64,000 bases of DNA. It comes from Trema orientale (lineage: Eukaryota > Streptophyta > Magnoliopsida > Rosales > Cannabaceae). Within the stretch, counting starts at the first letter, position 1; the number at the start of each line of letters is the position of its first letter. The notes under the pieces were generated by a model that searched no databases, was not told the DNA's origin, and saw nothing but the letters and a program-made list of their open reading frames with translations. The stretch lies in assembly GCA_002914845.1 (NCBI GenBank), contig JXTC01000036.1, forward strand, positions 302,053-366,052, written 5' to 3'. The position numbers were made by a program, and so were the translations under genes. Positions 1 to 12,914 of this stretch are shown here, piece by piece.

Positions 1-597
1 AATATGAACGTGCAAGAATCCTGGGCACTCGTGCCCTGCAGATCAGGTATTTTTCTTAAACCTCATCAGATTTTTGTTTGTCCAGAAATATTAATTAATC
101 TGTTGACATTTTATTCCCTGATGAACAGCATGAATGCACCCGTTATGGTTGAGTTGGAAGGTGAAACGGACCCACTTGAGGTAGGATTCTACAAGGTTTT
201 GTCTTTTTAAAACGTAACTCGAGTAACTGGGCAACTACATGATTTTCAGTCACGTGCTTGATGACTCCGTCTCTTGTAGCAACTAAATTGGAAATTTCCA
301 TTTTGTTTTAGATTGCAATGAAGGAGCTTCGTGAGCGCAAGATTCCCTTCACCATACGCCGCTACCTGCCTGATGGAAGGTAAGGGTTCTTTTGGGTCAA
401 AATCACTTTATTTGTTGGACATTATTGGAGTTTTGACTGCATGCATGTTTCTAGGATTTGTTTTTCATCCTATCATTGTTTGAAGTCTAAAATCTTTTAT
501 TTTGCATTTATGGTTTAAATCCTCCAGTTATGAGGACTGGGGAGTTGATGAATTGATCGTGGAGGACTCATGGAAGAGGCAAGTTGGTGGTGACTGA
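1..597 (+). CDS. NRPB6: DNA-directed RNA polymerases II/IV/V subunit 6, C-terminal exons (partial)
   Basis: Four exons read by GT-AG rules: 3-46 (open at the left edge), 129-180, 312-379 and 528-597 (stop TGA 595-597). Joined in phase they give the conserved C-terminal half of Rpb6/omega-type subunits: [15 protein letters not shown], then [17 protein letters not shown], then the helix with [19 protein letters not shown], ending [11 protein letters not shown]. This subunit is shared by several nuclear RNA polymerases and helps assemble and hold the largest subunit at the clamp. The N-terminal acidic part and the promoter lie left of the window. No frameshift or stop is seen, so the gene looks functional. 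Which paralogue (6A or 6B) it is cannot be told from this part. Confidence 0.93.
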
Positions 598-2104
598 ATC
601 TGTTTTCACTCTCGCATGGAGAATGGTCTTCAAGATCTGTATATCATTAGGATTTTTCTGGAAGATCTTATGAAATGGATTTGAACATTTTGGTACTGAG
701 ACTGATCCCCATGTACTTGTCAAATGACTCAAATTCGGTTACAGACTTCCAGCTATGTTATCCATCTATATATAAAATATGAAATATGTTTTAAAGCAAA
801 ACCTGTTGTGAAGTAAGTACACCAAAAGATTGTCTTCTAAGAACATGATCGAACTTCATAAATGTTGGGGAAAAGAGGGTTAAAAAAAGAAGACCCTAAG
901 GTTAGCTGAAAAGATGGTGTAGATTATATAGCACTAGTTAACTGATTTTAATGTGTTTTTGGCTATTGCCATTTACACCGACAAGAAATGAGTTCTTTGC
1001 TTCAAGAAAATATATGGAATTTATGGGAGGTTATTTATGCTTGTCACGTGTGTTCTCAATGATAACAAAGGGAATTTATGGGAGGTTATCTTTTGCAGCG
1101 TTTTTAAAATTGACAGCTCTCTAGTATGGACTTTTTGTTTTTGTTCCTTTGATATGGGAAAATCTCTGCTTAGTTTTCCCTTTTTCTCGCTATAGATTAG
1201 GATACCTTGTCTGGATGAGCTAACCTCTAATTTATAAGAACCAAAACACAAATTCTTTTGAAGCCAAGCCTTGCTCCTTTGCAAAGCGAAAGAGACTTTC
1301 AATGTTACTTTTTCATAAGTAGCTATTTAGCCATTTCATCATTGTTCGCCCGGCCAATACAAAAGCATCGAAAAGAACAGTGACACTAAAAACAAATCAA
1401 GGGACGAAAGAAAAGGTTTCGATCCGATGAGCTTTTGCATAGAATGATTTTTTTTTTTTTTCAATATGTTCCTCTTCCAAACATTACTTGTGCATCCATA
1501 TTCCTTTTTCCTTTTTCTCCTCGTTTTATTCTTTCCATGCTGATCCTCTGCTCATTCCAAGTATGACAGCAATGAAATTATTAACATCAACTTGCATCCT
1601 TCAGGCAATGGCTAGTAAGTTGTTGTCTTTTCCACTGCATATCGTCTTGATGATATTGACTCCCTTCTGGTTCGAGGCTCTTCTGTATTTCTAACTGTGT
1701 TTCTCGTCGTAAAGGGTTCACCATTTTCGCGCTTTCAGAAAGTTAAATCCTCCGTTTTACCTCATACATGCTGGTTTTTAAACAAAATTTTCTCAAATTA
1801 ATTACATTTTGTATGCACCATCATATGTATGACTTCTTGAAAAAAGTACGCAGTATGATCCTTTTAATCGAAAGGGTGTGAAAATCTTGAAGTGATAAAT
1901 ATTCCATTTTCAAGGATAAATCTTTTTCGTACAGCAAAACAAACTCAAATCATTTTTACTCAGGTTAGGCCTCATACAAAATTTCAATCATGAGCAAATT
2001 ATCTTTGCTTCTGCAAAATGAATTAGTAGTTGATATTCTGTTCTCTCTACTTATTTACCCTCTTATTCTCATCTCATCTACATATTAACACGTTACATAG
2101 TAAA
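598..2104. other. Intergenic: NRPB6 3' flank
   Basis: Lies between the convergent NRPB6 and stress-protein genes. It should hold both 3' UTRs; AT-rich stretches around 768-795 are possible poly(A) signals. An 18-19 bp direct repeat (GGAATTTATGGGAGGTTAT type) occurs near 1015-1034 and 1071-1089. Short open frames here show no family motif. Nothing else recognised. Confidence 0.6.
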
Positions 2105-4258
2105 TTAGATTGAATAGGACTTGCCTGAAAAACATCCACATAGGAACATGTTTCTTTCAGGGTGTCGATTAATTTGACTTGATCTCCTGGGACTTGATGC
2201 ATGAGATGTATGGAGAGCAAACCCATTTACCTTTTCACCATCTACTACTTTTTTGCCTTCAGAAACAATGGTAACTTCACAAAACTCTGGGGCACTCTTC
2301 TTCACATGTTCTCCTTTGGCTAGTCTTTTCTTCAGTATCCTGAAAAAACAATCAACGTAGCCGGCTAATTACCAAATATGAAACTGCTTGTTTATATAAT
2401 TCTTATTATAGTTCGGTAAACTCGGGTTCAGGAATGCTGGTTTTAAGGAGTTGAATACATTTAAGCTCAGTGAAATTCTCCGAGTTTCTTCTAAGAGGCT
2501 TACCACACATGCACCTCATAACAAGATGAACCGAAAAAAAGAACACATATTTTTTGGTTCGAAGAGTCCGATTCATTGGAAAGGAAAAAGAGCAGAAGAG
2601 TACCTTAAATTGGGTGGTTTTTTTATTCCCATAACGAGAATGGTAATGTTATGAAAAGTAATGAGATCAACAATTGCTTTTGCTGTGGCATTGTGCTCAA
2701 CTAGCACTGTGTCAACTTTTACCTGCCAGAAACCAGTCTGTTAGAAGGCTTTTATGAACAGACAATGAAGGTTTTTGTCATTAATTTCGATCGATATTTT
2801 TCGCATAATGTCGAGTTAATTACTCGCACCTTAGCATCATTGCACAGTGTGATGTACTTCTGCAAAAGGTTCCTCCTCTTGTTTTCCTCTTCTTCCAAGT
2901 AAAATCTCACTTGGTCTTGTGTTAACTGGCTTCTTGATAGTTTTCCAACTGTTACCAAATATTTCAGGAGAAGAAACGCAAGGCACAACACTTACTATTT
3001 GGCTTGATATAGTTACATTAGTGCTAATATTATATACTGTGCTTTAATAAAATACTCTTCTGAGGTTGCTTCAATGTATGTATATACACATTATATCTGA
3101 AATAATATATGAATATAATTTTTATAACAACACACACTTTTTCCTTTCACTTTTTAAGAAATAATATAGTATTTCAATTAGACCCCACTTACGATCTGGA
3201 TTGCTTTTCCATGAAACAGTTCCCATTCCATGTATGGAAAGTATTTCTTATCCAGATATTTTCATAATAAAATATCAAACATGCAGAGGCTTTATCGCAG
3301 TCAACATGGTTATCATCTGCCTCAAATTAGTTCACTACCTACTTTTGCTCTTTAAAAAAAAAAAAAAATAATGATAACAATATAATATAGTTTATTTTCT
3401 GAAAAAAGAAAGAAGCATAAAGAGAAAAGCAGAAATTTTTCACTGATGCTGATCATAAAGATCGAGCATTTTTCTTCAAGGTCATTCTTCTTTTTTGGAA
3501 CCAAAAGAGTGAAAACCAATTAAGAAAAAAACCTAAGTTAATCAATTTTAAAGCCTTAAAAAAAGCACTTAATCAAACGGAAAACAGAAAAACAAAGAAA
3601 ACCCAAGAAAGCAAAACTGATATTATAACACATGGAAAAGGAATAAAGAACTAAAGGGACAGTTTAATTAAGTAAGAGCTTACTCACCAGGTGTAGGGAT
3701 GTATGTTACAGGGGGATAAATATGGACGAGATAAACCTTAGCACCAGGAGAAACGACATGCTCAATAGCCCATTTCACAACGTCTGAGTCGTCTTTACCA
3801 ACGGCAACATAAACATCGTCGTTTGCCCCCGCCACACGATCTCTGCTAGTGCTAATAGTAACACTCTTGCTGCTATGATGTTCCTCATCTAATTCCACTA
3901 TCTCAGAACCATTGTCTCTTGTACTCGTTTCAAGGCTCCAGCTATGGTGTCCTTGATCTCCTTCTTCCACTATCCCAAAACCATTGTCTCTTGGACTCGT
4001 TTCAAGGCTCCGGATATGGTGTCCTTGATCTCCTTCTTCCACTATCTCAAAACCATTCTCTCTTGGACTCGTTTCAAGGCTCCGGCTATGGTGTCCTTGA
4101 TCTACTTCTTCCACTATCTCAAAACCATTCTCTCTTGGACTCGTTTCAAGGCCCCGGCCATGGTGTCCTTGATGTCCTTCCTCCACTATCTCAGGAGACA
4201 TCATTCTAATACTGTCATAATACTTCTTAGCAGATGGCATAGAATCTCCATCTTCCAT
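2105..4258 (-). CDS. Universal stress protein (USP) family protein with repeat-expanded N-terminus
   Basis: Four exons on the minus strand: 4258-3688, 2948-2830, 2722-2604 and 2339-2105, 347 aa in unbroken phase. The USP (adenine-nucleotide alpha-hydrolase-like) fold starts near residue 148 with DDVYVAVGKDDSDVVKWAIE, continues with KVYLVHIYPPVTYIPTPVG, the helix KLSRSQLTQDQVRFYLEEE, KVDTVLVEHNATAKAIVDLI and the strand ILVMGIKKPPN. It ends with a plant-typical tail near ERNMFLCGCFSG. I see no G-2X-G-9X-G(S/T) ATP loop, so nucleotide binding is doubtful. There is no U-box or kinase domain, unlike longer plant USP-kinases. Residues about 21-120 are four tandem 24-aa repeats (GFEIVEEGDQGHH..SLETSPR) that are not part of the USP fold. 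Expression is probably stress-related (family knowledge only). Confidence 0.88.
3900..4196 (-). repeat. 72-bp in-frame coding minisatellite in the USP gene
   Basis: The phrase CTCGTTTCAAGGCTCC (plus strand) recurs at 3924, 3996, 4068 and 4140, spaced exactly 72 bp. The period is 24 codons, so every copy keeps the frame. Copies differ by a few substitutions, such as ENGFEIVEEVDQGHHSRS versus DNGFGIVEEGDQGHHSWS. The repeat stays open in other frames too, which creates antisense ORFs. Confidence 0.92.
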
Positions 4259-4600
4259 TTCCCCTGTTTTTTTGCTCTGTTTTTACTCTTTCTTTTTTTT
4301 TTTGGGGCTCTGTTTTGCTCTTTCTCAAAAAGGCAAAACGAGCAAAAATAGACACGTAAAAGAAGAAAGAAGAAAAAGGGTACAAGAAGATAATTGTTTG
4401 GAGAGCGAAAATAACAAGATTGGGTTTTAGTGGGTTGTGAGGTTGATAAGGAATATAAGAGTCATTGCCGTGAAAGCCAGAGAGAGAGAGAGAGAGAGAA
4501 AAGGAGGAGAGAGATTCTGTTTTGTCAAGTTTTGCAGGCTAGCTAGCTAGCTAGCTAGGCTCTCCTTGGATATGTCACTCATCACCTTATGCCACCCTTT
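4259..4600 (-). promoter_or_regulatory. 5' UTR / promoter-proximal region of the USP gene with GA and GCTA microsatellites
   Basis: Immediately upstream of the USP start codon on the minus strand. It contains a T-rich tract (4290-4312), a (GA)n run near 4479-4499 and a (GCTA)n run near 4537-4557. GA/CT tracts are common in plant 5' UTRs and core promoters. No clear TATA box chosen. Confidence 0.5.
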
Positions 4601-7600
4601 ATTTTCCTTTTTTAGGTGTTCCTTAGCTAGCTTTTTGATATCTGAAAGAAGCACTTGTTTGTTTTAAAAAAAAAAAAAATTCTTGTTTTCATCTCCTCCA
4701 TATTGTCTGGTTTAGAACTAATGCTAGTTTATTCACCTTGAGTTTGCGAAGGAATCACCCTCTTTCTATGGTTATTTGTTACGTTGTGTGGTGCATAGTT
4801 ATATTGTATATTCATCTTATCTCCTTGAATATTGATCGATCTTTTGCGGTGAGATCGATGTGAGGCACAGCTGCATACACCTAGAGGCGAATTTCTTTTA
4901 ATAGGGGACAGATTTAGGAGAGTAACAAAGACATAGAATGAATGTCACATAAGTTTTATAGAGTGCGATAGACTTGAGAATATTAATTCCTTTTCTTCAT
5001 AGTGAAATATTTATTGATAAAATCTATATTAAGAGCGAAGCACTATTGTTTTTTTTTTTTTTTTCATTACTCTCGCAATGTGAGATTGGGGGTTTAATTC
5101 GTAATATTTTATTCTCTTATTTTAAAAAAATAAGGTCTTTTTGGTTATTGTAAAAACTATACAAACCTGGCCTTGCTTGCATGAATTTCATCCAAAGTGG
5201 TAGCCTTGCAGCCAAAAAGGAAGGAAAAAAAAAAAAAAAAGAAAAAAAGAAAAAAGGCTTTTGTCTCGTGATGAGATTTTTTTTTTTTTTTTTTTTTTTT
5301 TGAGGAGTACATATATCTGTTAGGTTAGTAGAGGAGAGGAAGGAGGTGGAGATCGAGTCTCATGATGAGAATTTTTATTTTCAAATATGGTAAGTCAATT
5401 TTGTTACTTCAACTAAGCTTTTGTCTCTATATGATATTTCATATTTTACTATCCCTGATGGAATCAAGCTAAGGTCTTAAATCAGACATGATCTTATCAT
5501 CTTAACGTAATACATGATATAATTAGTATTATTTAGGTTGAATTTAAACTTGATTAGTTATTTTGAAAGTCAAAAAACTACAATGAAGGTGAACTTAATC
5601 TTGTGAAGTAATTTCTAGCAACCATATTAATAAAAGAGAAAAGAATGCATGCACTGCATTTTCAGAACTCAGTAATTATGTTTTCTTTCATCTAATTACA
5701 GCTCGCTAATAAGAAATCCATCAAACATAAACTTTAGACTTCTCCATTGGCTTCATTGGATTCCTTATGGTCCTAAAAACTACAACAAAAATACCTTGTT
5801 CTTGTTAGGAATGAAAAGTATTATTCACTAATCTAAAGAGAAAAACAGAAAAGCAAATTTTAGTTAATATTAGTTTAATACCTTGGGATTTCCTAACTAT
5901 ATACCGGTCTTTCTTGTAAACACCCCCATTTTTCTTAGAAGGAATCTTTTTCGCAAATTTTGGGCGATGGTTTGATGGTATTTGGTGAGGGCACAATGAG
6001 CTTGTTAGTCACTATTTTAGATTCATTTGAATCCATAAAATTTAGGATCCTTTATTTCTCTCATTCACTTTCATTTTCTATAACAATATAATGCACCTAA
6101 TATAATATAATACGTTACTAACTGTGGCCTCAAATATCAACAATTTTATTACCTGTTTATAACAAGATACATGGTGAATACCTTGTTTATTAAAGCAAAT
6201 TTTAAGTGTTAACAAGGATTATGATGTGGTAAACTAGTCTTGTTGAACTCTTCTCTCATAAGAAAAGATTTACAAACACTTCTAAACAATTGTTGGAGTA
6301 AATAGAAACTCAATAATTGAATAGTTTAATATCCTACTTGCAAGTTGCAAAAGCAGACATTTCAATTTTGTAGTCCCCAAAATTTATAGCTTTTTGTTTC
6401 GGAAAAAAAAGTATTATAGCTTTTCTTCCTTTTTCTTTCTCCTTTCAGCTTGTTGCTCAAAGTTTTTTAATATTATGTGGATTAGAATTGGACAGAGTGG
6501 GCAACCCTACTAATTGCCTCCTTGTTACTTATTCTGTTATTTGGGTTTTTCCTTTGAATCCTATTATGTTTGTCTTTATTTCTTATTATGGGCTCTAAGC
6601 ATTTTAGCTAGTGCTTACACATTCTTCCACTAATTTAAGGCTAGGGTGGGAATAAAGACTAACCCTGAGGCAATAATTGCACACTTGAACCTGAATTTAG
6701 GGCTACATTCCTGAAAGCCCAAATGGTTATCTAGGTTGAATTGCTCATTTCTTGAAGCCCAAATGCCTAATTGGAATCCTTGCACACTACTGATTAAATG
6801 ATGTGACAAGTAAGTTGTGATTTCATATAGATTACTTTAATACCATCATATTAATTGGAAAAAAAAAAAATAGCAGTTCACTCTGCACTCTACTCTATTA
6901 AATTTAATGGAAGTGTTGGTGTCCCTGCTATTTGCTTTAAAGGGTATTCATGCTATCAATTACTTATTCATTGAGTCTGGATGATCAATTGTAATAAAAA
7001 GACCACCAGGATCCTTTTCTCCAAAGGATAAGGTATAAGGAAGAGTAAATACTATCAAGAAGTTCATCCCTTTTCTCCTTTTTTTTCTTTTTTGATACTT
7101 GAATATCTCTAGTCATTTTAGTGCTATCACGATATTGACTTCTCAAGAGGTAATATCCAAAACAGTATGTAATAAACGTGAATTTCATGTTTTTTCAAGG
7201 CCCTTTTAAGGGTATTCATAACATATATCATTTCACTACCTTTTGACCTTTGAGATGAACGAACTGCAAAACAATTATTTAATTAAAGGTAATTCAAGTT
7301 GCATTGCATGCACTAGCAAGAGACTCTCCAAATTCAGGGAGAATATCCTGTCCCCATATAGCACTCTCTTCTTTTTTCCACTTACATATGCTTTTCTCAT
7401 CTTTCTCGCATACTTGCAAATAAATATATGTATATAATATATATGTTTGTAAATATAAAAACGCAAAAAAAAAAAGAAAAAAGAAAACTTGTGTGGTTGA
7501 GGAATATGAGTTATTTGAGTTTTATGGCAGCTGTGGGTGTGAGAATGTGCATGTTATGTATGTGTTGGAGAAGTCAGAGAAAGAAAAAGCCGACAATTGA

Positions 7601-9152
7601 GAAATCACAAGCAGACTCAGCTTCATATGTGGCTTTGGAGTCTCTCAATACAAATCTCTTTTCTATAAATAATAATAAAAAGAATGGGAAAAACAACTCA
7701 CTTCTCTCTATAGTCTTTTGTCTTTCTTCTTTCTATGTCACATTTGCACTATGCCCCTGTTTTTTCTTTTCGAAAATGATTAATACAATGCCATTTTCCG
7801 TACAATTTTGAGCACCAAAAATCTCAACATGCTGCCTTAAGCCATTAGTAGGAAGCAAGTTTAGGACTCTCATAAAAGGTCTTCATACACAGAGTTGAAA
7901 AATCCAAGTCTTATTTATTTTATTTTCTTTCAATTATTATTATTTATACTGTAATCTCGTGGTCCACAAGCTATGACTACTTTTCAGGCCACATTGGGTG
8001 AACTACCTTAAATTGGTCCACAAAGCTCGTACTACATAATTCTTAGTATCTATTTTGTACCAGGGGATGTAACTAAGGAGTTAAAACATTACACAAATGA
8101 TAAATCTAGACATTATAGCCTTATGCAAGATCGAGCTATAAGGTATAAAATAAATTAGAAGTGCACAAATACGCAAAGTCAACCTAGCCGTAGATGGCTA
8201 GAGAATCAGAACATAAATCTTGCTAGCTGCAACTTACACGTGGCTGATCTAAAAGGTGGTGTGTCTATGCCTTGATATGGGAGAAACGCTACGTTCTGAC
8301 CAATTTTACCCCTTTATTAGTGTGGAGTTCAAGTGGTTTTTATTATTGGATCGATTCCATATAATGAATGACTAAAATCTCTCAATTTTTGTGAGTTTCT
8401 CTAAAAAAAAAAAAATACAAAAGACTACAGCTGTATATTATGTGTCTTGTCTTGAGCTTTACCTTCTACTTTACAAGACTAATAACTCGTTTCTAACCGC
8501 AATTGTTTCTCAATGATCAAGACCCAGAAAAGGAGATTCCTAGTAGGATGGACCATAAGTCCACTATCTTAAATAGGACCCCTTTAGCACGGGGGAAAAA
8601 AAGGATAATGACACAATGCTAGAGCTGATAACAACTTGTACAAACCTACAAGGAAAAACTTAAACTACCTGAGTATGATCAATTTAAGATCTATGTGTCA
8701 TTGGGTAACAGAGAAACGTCAGATAGTGGTGAGTCTCACAATATTAATCAGAAACATTGATAATTAGTTTACAGTAATGAGAATCCAAAATGAAGATTGT
8801 GTTTTTATCCTAATCATGTACATAAACACATAACCCATATGCATAATCTAGGCTTTTGGAAGTGCAAAAGGAAATTATCACAAATATTGAAAATGAAAGA
8901 GTTATTGTGATCCACATAATCCAACATTCATATATAGATGTTAGCACTGACAATCGTCTAATATGATTGCCAACAATAAGGATGTAGCCATGATAGGCAC
9001 TTGTGGAAGTTGGGGGGACTATATTTGAGATCACCTAGTGGTGTCAACTGTCAAGCATTCTTTCTACAAATCTCTTATATAGATATCCTTTCCATACAAG
9101 GAGAGTTCAAAAGACCACCTCCCTTTTGGAACAATTTTGCTAGATAACAGAC
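4601..9152. other. Intergenic region, AT-rich, no gene recognised
   Basis: About 4.5 kb between two divergent genes. A long A-run (5227-5256) faces a long T-run (5278-5300), flanked by CTCGTGATGAG and CTCATGATGAG, so it could fold back. The longest open frame (7428-7811) has no recognisable domain and begins in an AT microsatellite. The last 150 bp are the FRO promoter. Nothing else supported. Confidence 0.5.
9076..9083 (+). promoter_or_regulatory. Candidate TATA box of the FRO gene
   Basis: TATATAGA lies 77 bp upstream of the FRO start codon, a plausible core-promoter distance for a short leader. Confidence 0.35.
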
Positions 9153-11997
9153 ATGGCTGAAACTGCCCTTCTTAATGTTCTGATAGTATTGATGATCTTA
9201 ATATGTGCTGGCTGGGTCTCTCTTTGGCTTCTCAAGCCTACAGAGATGTGGAGTAGGAAATGGAAAGAAGCTGAAGATAGATTGAGGCCCACTTTTTTTG
9301 GATATTATGGTGCATAATTGACCTTTCATTCAATGATTTTTCACTTTATGCCAATTTTACTTTATGTGTTCTTTCTTAAATTGTGATAGTTATAAACACT
9401 GTAGTTGATATTTTGCAGGACTTAACTTTGTGGTGTTGACATTCCCCGTAATTGCTCTGGCTATAGTTGGGTCTGTCTACTTGAACTTGCAGCTCAGGAA
9501 GACTAGGAGGAGGTAATATGAATATGTGTTTGCAATTTGATTAATACCCAAGTGAGAAAAATGAAAAATTTAAACTCACACTCTTCTGCTTAATTTGTAT
9601 TTTTAGACAAGGGAGAAAGGCATTCTCTGCTTTCTCAAATCCAGTGGTTGTGAACACCCTTTTGGGCACTTTATCTGCTTTGGAGATCTTGGTAGTCTCT
9701 CTCTTTGTCCTCCTCTTAGCATGGACCTTTTATGCCCGAGTCTCGAACGATGTCAAGAACTTGATGCCGGTAAAACCACTGAAGTTAAAAAGGTGAGGAA
9801 TCACTATGTCCTATAACAAAATGATTTAAACTATTAAAAAGGCGAAGAAAGAGTTTTACCACAACTGAGTTTTGACTATTTCTCAGATGGCAACTGACAT
9901 ATCTAAGGATTGCAACCCGATTCGGTTTGCTAGCAGAAGCCTGCCTAGCTCTACTTCTTCTTCCCATATTAAGAGGGCTGGCCTTGTTTCGGTTACTTGG
10001 CATCCAGTTTGAAGCCTCAGTAAGGTATCATATCTGGCTTGGGACTGCTGTGATATCTTTTGCCTTTGTTCATGGGGCAAGTACATTGTTCATTTGGGGG
10101 GTCAGCCACTACATTCAGGATGAGGTTATTCACTCTTTTTCTTTGTATTTAGATAATGTAGAACTTCTCTAGACGTTCTCTTTACTAGATTTTTTTTCTC
10201 TCTTCTCTCTTTTTTCTTTTGAACTCGGTTTGAAAACAGATAGGAAAATGGCAAAAAACAGGCAGGATATACTTGGCCGGGGAGATTGCTTTAGTTACAG
10301 GTTTAGTAATTTGGATAACAGCACTTCCTCAAATAAGGAGGAAAAAGTTTGAAATCTTCTACTACACACACCATCTATACTTGGTCTTCCTAGTATTTTT
10401 CTTGTTTCATGCTGGAGACCGTCACTTCTACATGGTTTTTCCTGGGATTTTTCTCTTTGGCCTCGATAAGCTACTCCGGATCATACAATCAAGACCAGAA
10501 ACATGCATTCTTTCCGCAAAAATTTTCCCCAACAAAGCTATAGAACTTATTCTGCCTAAGGATCCAAGTAAGTTTCTAGTTCATAACTAGAAGAGAGCAC
10601 TTAATAACATCTTGTACTTAATTATAAAGCATTGTATTTTCCATTGATTGCAGAACTGAAGTATACTCCAACAAGTGTGATATTTGTAAAGATACCAATT
10701 ATATCAAAATTTCAGTGGCACTCCTTTAGTATAACTTCCAGTTCAAGTGTTGATGACCACACATTGTCTGTGATTATAAAATGCCAAGGATCATGGACAA
10801 GTTCACTATACAACTTGATAAACACTGAGCTAGAGTCGGATGCTGATCAGATGAAGAGCATACCAATTGCAGTTGAAGGTCCTTATGGACACCCTTCAAC
10901 AGACCTCCTTAGGTTCTTCACATAACTTTCATGCCATTGACATTGTTTTCGCCATAGGCTAGCTTTACATTGTCATTTTTTGCATTCACTTGAGCGTTTT
11001 TAGCCCTTTGCAGATATGACAGTTTACTTCTGATTGCTGGAGGAGTTGGGATAACCCCATTTCTGAGCATCTTGCAGGAAGTCGCTTCAGCCCAGCAAAG
11101 TGGGAACCAGTTCCCAACAAGAATACAACTCATATACGTAGTGAAAAAGTCCCAAGATGTTTGCTTATTGAACTCAATCTCACATCTTATTCTGGACCAG
11201 TCAACTGATCAATTTCATTTGAAGTTAAAGGTGTTTGTGACACAAGAACAGCAATCCGGTACAACAGTTAGAGAACTACTGAACGAGTATTCTCAAGTGG
11301 AAGCTGTTGATTTCCGCACCGATAGTTCGAGCTATGCAATACATGGACTTGAATCTTATCTTGTGATGGCTGTCATAGCTGGACTTTCATCTATTGTGTT
11401 CCTTGTCTTTCTTATGTTTTTAAGCCACATATTTGTTCCCAACCTGAAAATTAAGGCCTCTGCTAAAGCCTCTAAAGAGAAGAACCCATCTTGGGTTGCT
11501 GATCTTATCATCTTATCTTCATTTTTCATATCAATAGCATGCAGTAGTTTAGTTGCACTTATTGTGAGACGGAGAAGGCTGAAGAAAGAAACACCCCAAA
11601 TTTCGGAAAAACATGTCAAATCATGGCAACCAAGTTCCATTGAAGCAGGAGGAGGAGCCCTTGAGAAACATGAGATACATTTTACGGGAAGGCCTAACTT
11701 CCAAGGTATATATATACACTTCAGTTTGTTTTCCATTACCCACAAACTTTTTTTTCCCCTCTCAGTTTTTAAAGGAAAACAAGTCTTTGTTTTAATATAT
11801 GTGATGTGAATTAAGCAGATATATTCAGAGAGTTCCCAACTGAGACTGGTGGATCTGATATTGGAGTTATAGTCTGTGGACCAGAGACCATGAAAGAGTC
11901 AGTGGCATTATTTTGCAGGCAAGAGTCTCAATGCTTCAATATTGGTGCTGAGAAGAAAACAAGCTTCAGCTTCCACTCCCTTAACTTCACTCTATAA
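9153..11997 (+). CDS. FRO8: Ferric reduction oxidase, FRO8-like
   Basis: Eight exons: 9153-9309, 9419-9512, 9607-9792, 9887-10124, 10240-10567, 10654-10912, 11014-11705 and 11819-11997; 710 aa with all phases matching. The family passes electrons from NAD(P)H through FAD and two hemes across a membrane to Fe(III). An N-terminal membrane helix runs into WVSLWLLKPTEMW. The ferric-reductase core has candidate heme histidines H194 (VRYHIWLG), H208 (FVHGAS), H269 (YYTHHLY) and H282 (LFHAGDRH). FAD contact is HSFSITSS near 357, NAD(P) contact GGVGITPF near 430, and the C-terminal motif is CGPE near 671. Two further helices lie near 540-560 and 590-610. The N-terminus fits the FRO8 type, which is placed in mitochondria in Arabidopsis, rather than root FRO2 or chloroplast FRO7; location here is inferred. 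Confidence 0.9.
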
Positions 11998-12914
11998 TAA
12001 ACTTGCTACGTCTAAATGTATCAATTAAAAGGTTTGTTTCACATATTGAATATCGCATGTAAGTATGGAATAATGAATGACAGCATGTAAATATGTGTCT
12101 CTATAGCACTATGAATTTGGCATGTCAAATGTCAATGACTTTCGAACACTTGTAGTTTAAATATAGGATGAGTTTCTAAGGTTAGCACTATATCCACTAA
12201 CAACTAAATTGCCAATCAATTCTGTAACTAGTGCGTCAACTTAATCATGGATTTGTAACCACGTAATTTGTAGTGCTCCTTATGATCTTATCTGATCTAT
12301 TTCGAAAGCTCTAGCAGATGAAAGAATTATGATGAAGATTACAATAATTTGGAAAAAAAAAAGAAAAGAAAAGGAAAAGAAACATTGCTACTTTATACGT
12401 TGGACTTGGACCAACGATGCCTTGCAACGCTCACCTTATTGGACGAAAACCCTTCATGAATATTCTTAAAAGAAGGTGTTTATTATTTATAGCACATTAT
12501 CTAAGTAATTATTTTAGCTAATATCAAGTCATTTCTGCGACCACTCTTTTTTTAAAAACAAAAAAAAACAAAAACAAAAAACAAATGTGTTTGTTTTCTA
12601 TTATGTTCCATTATTCAAATGCAAGTTGCAACATTATGTAATAAACATTTTTGTATTAAGGAAAACAAATTATTATAGTGATAGAAAATAAAACTGGGAA
12701 AATTAATCAAAAGTGTTATTAAAAAATTGTAATAATAATAATAATAATAATAATCAAAGTGGTATCCTGGAAAGGAGAAGAATTTAATAATTATGACCTC
12801 CAAAAAAAAAAATCAATTATAATGATTTTCAAAAAGAAAAAGCCAATAATCATGGCTAAAAAGTCAAAATATTCCTCAATAAAAAAACAAATAAATAAAA
12901 ACACTATTTAGTAT
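11998..12914. other. Convergent intergenic region between FRO and lectin kinase
   Basis: Shared 3' flanks of two convergent genes. Contains A-rich runs (12352-12384, 12553-12582) and an (AAT)n microsatellite near 12727-12755. No gene recognised. Confidence 0.6.

Noticed and set aside
3919..4351. Open frames of 96 and 135 codons on the plus strand opposite the USP gene
   Set aside because: They arise because the 72-bp repeat has no stop in several frames; the spliced minus-strand USP protein explains the sequence.
7428..7811. 127-codon plus-strand ORF
   Set aside because: Low-complexity start in an AT repeat, Lys/Asn-rich, no recognisable motif or splice partners.
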